From: Halorhabdus utahensis DSM 12940
GTDB lineage: Archaea; Halobacteriota; Halobacteria; Halobacteriales; Haloarculaceae
Length of the DNA stretch: 64,000 bases
NCBI RefSeq assembly: GCF_000023945.1
Contig: NC_013158.1
Location: 248,001-312,000 of the forward strand
Direction: 5' to 3'
Each line of letters opens with the position of its first letter. Position 1 is the first letter of the stretch. The notes under the pieces are model-generated. The model made no database searches. It was not told the origin of the DNA and worked only from the letters and a program-made list of their open reading frames with translations. Positions 61,730-64,000 of the stretch are shown here, piece after piece. The position numbers were made by a program, and so were the translations under genes.

Positions 61730-62467
61730 TCACACACGCTCGGGCAGCCATCCACCCGAGACCTCGACGTTCGCACCCGAGATGTAGTCACTGTCAGGAT
61801 CGAGAAAGAACAGCACGGCCTGGAGCAGATCCTCGAAGTGAGCGGGACGACCACGCGGGAGTTCCTCAGGGAACTCCGCCGAGTTCTCGACGACGTACGG
61901 CGAGACCGCGTTGACGGTGATCCCATCCTCGCTGGTATCGGCCGCGAGCATCCGCGTGAACATCAACACGCCCGCCTTCGCCACGAAATACGGGAAATTC
62001 TTCGGGCTGACCAGCCCCTTCTCACTCGAAGCGTAGCCGACGTTGACGATCCGGCCGTCGCCCGCCTTTCGCATTCCCGGCAGCGCGCGTTTCGAACACA
62101 GATACGTCGCGTCGAGATTGGTCTCCATCACGGTCTGCCAGGTGGCATAGTCTAGTTCGTCCCATCGATCCGGTGCGAACGCACCGACGTTGTTGACCAG
62201 GACGTCGACGCTTCCCAGTCTCTCTTCGACCGCGTCGAACAGCCCGTCGACGCTGTCCGGGTCAGTCACGTCCGCCTGGACGGTCAGTGCTTCGACGCCC
62301 GCCTCGCGAGCGGCCTCGGCGACTACCTCGGCTTCCTCGGGGCTGGTTCGATACTGGACGGCCACGTCCGCCCCGCAGTCGGCGAGCGCGAGCAGCACCT
62401 CGCGCCCGACGCCGCGGGCGCTGCCGGTCACGAGCGCGGTCTGACCGTCGAGGGTCGGCGAGAGCAT
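61730..62467 (-). CDS. Short-chain dehydrogenase/reductase
   Basis: A 245-residue NAD(P)-dependent oxidoreductase of the FabG-like type. The cofactor loop is VTGSARGVGREVLLALADCG (~13-32), with DVTDPDSV and the NNVG motif (VDVLVNNVGAFAP). The catalytic set comprises the asparagine after the first motif, Ser in VNVGYASSEKG and the Tyr/Lys pair in PYFVAKAG. Substrate is unknown. The start at 62467 (MLSPTLDGQTALVTG) gives the normal SDR N-terminus. Confidence 0.92.
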   Translation of the reverse strand: MLSPTLDGQTALVTGSARGVGREVLLALADCGADVAVQYRTSPEEAEVVAEAAREAGVEALTVQADVTDPDSVDGLFDAVEERLGSVDVLVNNVGAFAPDRWDELDYATWQTVMETNLDATYLCSKRALPGMRKAGDGRIVNVGYASSEKGLVSPKNFPYFVAKAGVLMFTRMLAADTSEDGITVNAVSPYVVENSAEFPEELPRGRPAHFEDLLQAVLFFLDPDSDYISGANVEVSGGWLPERV

Positions 62468-62546
62468 ATTCCGGTTACGGGGGCCGACCACAAAATGGTC
62501 AGGACAGCGGGGTAGATTTATTGACGGGCCGGGAGACGCCCCCTTC

Positions 62547-63254
62547 ATGGAGTACGACATCGAACACAGACCCTCCTACGCGTTGCTCTCGGTCGACCTC
62601 AACCAGAGCGAAGAGTTACAGGCGGAAGCCGGCGCGATGGTCAGCCACACCGACGGGATCACGATCGACACGAAAGCCCAGGGCGGCATCGTCGACTCGC
62701 TGAAACGCACGGCCTTCGGCGGCGAGTCATTCTTCATGAACACCTTCAGCGCCGACCGGCCGGGCCACGTCACGCTCGCCCCACCCCTGCCGGGCGACGT
62801 GATCGGCAAGGAACTCGCGGACGAACGCCTGCTCGTCCAGTCGGGGTCGTTCCTGGCCGCCGAGTCGGGGATCGACATCGACACGAAGTTCGGCGGCGGG
62901 CGAACCTTCTTCGGCGGCGAGGGCCTGTTCCTGCTCGAACTCTCCGGCACGGGTCGCACGTTTCTCTCGAGTTACGGCGCGATCGAACGGGTCGACCTCG
63001 ACCCCGGCGAGACCTACACGGTCGACACCGGCCACATCGTGGCCTTCGAAGGCACGACTAACTTTGACGTCAAGAAAGTCGGCGGGCTCAAGTCGACGCT
63101 GTTCAGCGGCGAGGGCCTCGTCTGTGAGTTCAGCGGCGAGGGGTCGGTCTGGCTCCAGACCAGAAGTACCGACGCGTTCCTGTCGTGGCTGATCCCGAAC
63201 CTGCCCGCTGGCGACGGCGGGGATCACGACGAGGGGTTCAGTATCAACTTCTGA
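62547..63254 (+). CDS. AIM24/TIGR00266-family protein
   Basis: A 235-residue beta-rich protein. It begins MEYDIEHRPSYALLSVDLNQ and carries the family motifs AEAGAMVSHTDGI, FFMNTFSADRPGHVTLAPPL, GDVIGKELADERLLVQSGSF, TGHIVAFEGTTNFDVKKVG and FSGEGLVCEFSGEGSVWLQT. The eukaryotic relative AIM24 is a mitochondrial protein needed for cristae contacts; bacterial and archaeal ones have no firm role. It is divergent from the SDR gene and converges with the FG-GAP gene. Confidence 0.9.
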   Translation: MEYDIEHRPSYALLSVDLNQSEELQAEAGAMVSHTDGITIDTKAQGGIVDSLKRTAFGGESFFMNTFSADRPGHVTLAPPLPGDVIGKELADERLLVQSGSFLAAESGIDIDTKFGGGRTFFGGEGLFLLELSGTGRTFLSSYGAIERVDLDPGETYTVDTGHIVAFEGTTNFDVKKVGGLKSTLFSGEGLVCEFSGEGSVWLQTRSTDAFLSWLIPNLPAGDGGDHDEGFSINF

Positions 63255-63261
63255 TCGGCGC

Positions 63262-64000
63262 TCACTCGAAGACGGCGATCGATCCGCGGTGATTCTTCCC
63301 GTGCCGGTTGAGGACGGCCGTTTCGCCGTCTCCCGCCAGTGCCACGGTGTGATCCAGAGGCTGCCCGCTCTTGGCTGCCGGCGAAAGTGTTGTCTGCCGT
63401 GCCCAGACACCCTCGGAATGGGCAAACACGGACGCCGAATCCGGGGACGTGTCGGTCGAACCTTCCGGCGTCGTGATACCCACGATGGCACTCGACCCGG
63501 CCGCCGAGACCGCGATCGATCGTCCGAAGTCCCGATACGGCACGGAATTCCCAGCCACGAGCTTCGGCCGTGGCGTCCACGAACCCCCGCTGCGCTCGAA
63601 GACGTAGACGGACCCCCAGAATAGTGTCTCCGATCCGCCCCGGTGGATCATCACGCGCTCGCCGGGTGCTCCAACGAGCGCGAGCGAGCCGTCGTCGGTC
63701 AGCGCGACGGCGGCCCCCAGATTGTTCGACCGCCCGGGCTGTGGAACGAATCGTGCCGTCCGGGACCACGTTTCATCGGAGCGTTCGAAGACATACGCTG
63801 CACCCGGATGCCGGTCGCACCCCACGTCACAGAACGGTTCGAAGATCTCCGGGCGACCGGACTTGCCAGCGACTGTCGCCGATCCGGTGATCCCCTCGGA
63901 AGTGGTAGTGGTATATGGCGCACCGACGATGATCGTCGCTCCGTCGCTCGATACGGCCGTGGCGTGCCCGAAGCGGTGGCTGTCTTCGGCCGTCAGCTCC
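63262..64000 (-). CDS. FG-GAP/beta-propeller repeat protein (partial, cut by window edge)
   Basis: The frame is open to the right edge; 246 residues are visible and the true N-terminus lies outside. Repeats of about 60-70 residues recur, each with a Phe-Gly...Ala-Val-Ser...Gly-Ala-Thr-Ile...Val-Gly-Ala core (RFGHATAVSSDGATIIVGAP; NNLGAAVALTDDGSLALVGA; DFGRSIAVSAAGSSAIVGIT) and a GAAYVFERSDETW or GSVYVFERSGGSW strand. This is the integrin-type FG-GAP propeller, usually on secreted or surface proteins. Calcium-binding loops are not clear in the visible part. The GTG at 63825 is not the start. Confidence 0.82.
   Translation of the reverse strand, partial: ELTAEDSHRFGHATAVSSDGATIIVGAPYTTTTSEGITGSATVAGKSGRPEIFEPFCDVGCDRHPGAAYVFERSDETWSRTARFVPQPGRSNNLGAAVALTDDGSLALVGAPGERVMIHRGGSETLFWGSVYVFERSGGSWTPRPKLVAGNSVPYRDFGRSIAVSAAGSSAIVGITTPEGSTDTSPDSASVFAHSEGVWARQTTLSPAAKSGQPLDHTVALAGDGETAVLNRHGKNHRGSIAVFE

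Overview
The window is haloarchaeal chromosome. The predicted proteins are very acidic, coding DNA is G+C-rich with long antisense shadow frames, several promoters are leaderless with an archaeal TATA element near -27, and archaeal or haloarchaeal families are present (TFE, Trm56, DacZ, class I HMG-CoA reductase, bacteriorhodopsin with Bat and Brp). A Tat-exported GH5 cellulase with a C-terminal dockerin-like module suggests a polysaccharide-degrading genus such as Halorhabdus; that assignment is an inference. Gene density is high, with no insertion sequence, prophage or CRISPR array.

Layout. 0-8 kb: a four-gene sulfur-type operon (rhodanese/metallo-beta-lactamase protein, split YeeE/YedE transporter, PiT permease), a sensor kinase, a tandem UspA, and a TauE/SafE exporter preceded by a 49-residue membrane protein. 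8-10 kb: an FeS-type photolyase and a hairpin-dense island abutting tRNA-Arg(CCT). 10-26 kb: housekeeping genes (TatA, peroxiredoxin, HD hydrolase, NikR, SurE, TyrA, HMG-CoA reductase, isocitrate dehydrogenase, DsbA-like protein, Trm56, TFE with DUF2110 and DUF5803 partners, CinA-like protein). 26-30 kb: DnaJ, an AlkA-like glycosylase, CysE, and an enoyl-CoA hydratase preceded by the remnant of a 3-hydroxyacyl-CoA dehydrogenase gene. 30-36 kb: an inorganic-carbon module of beta-carbonic anhydrase, a divergent Lrp-type regulator, then dabB and dabA. 36-40 kb: a dacZ-mscS operon (c-di-AMP synthesis and a mechanosensitive channel), the cellulase, and a divergent pair of a small unknown gene and a wHTH regulator. 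40-54 kb: cytochrome oxidase subunit III, an XPB-like helicase, grpE-dnaK, aldo/keto reductase, PhoU, a membrane histidine kinase and UvrA. 54-61.5 kb: a retinal-protein cluster (bop, lycopene cyclase, Bat regulator with a LOV domain, carotenoid desaturase, Brp/Blh). 61.5-64 kb: a zinc-motif protein, an SDR, an AIM24-family protein and an FG-GAP protein cut by the window edge.

The most cohesive system is the phototrophy cluster. Lycopene cyclase makes beta-carotene, Brp cleaves it to retinal, and bop encodes an opsin with all proton-pump residues. The regulator Bat carries a LOV photosensor signature. A palindrome CCAA-N5-TTGG lies just upstream of the bop TATA box and at nearly the same place upstream of brp. 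The second cohesive system is the DAB/carbonic anhydrase module, in which every metal ligand of both enzymes can be identified.
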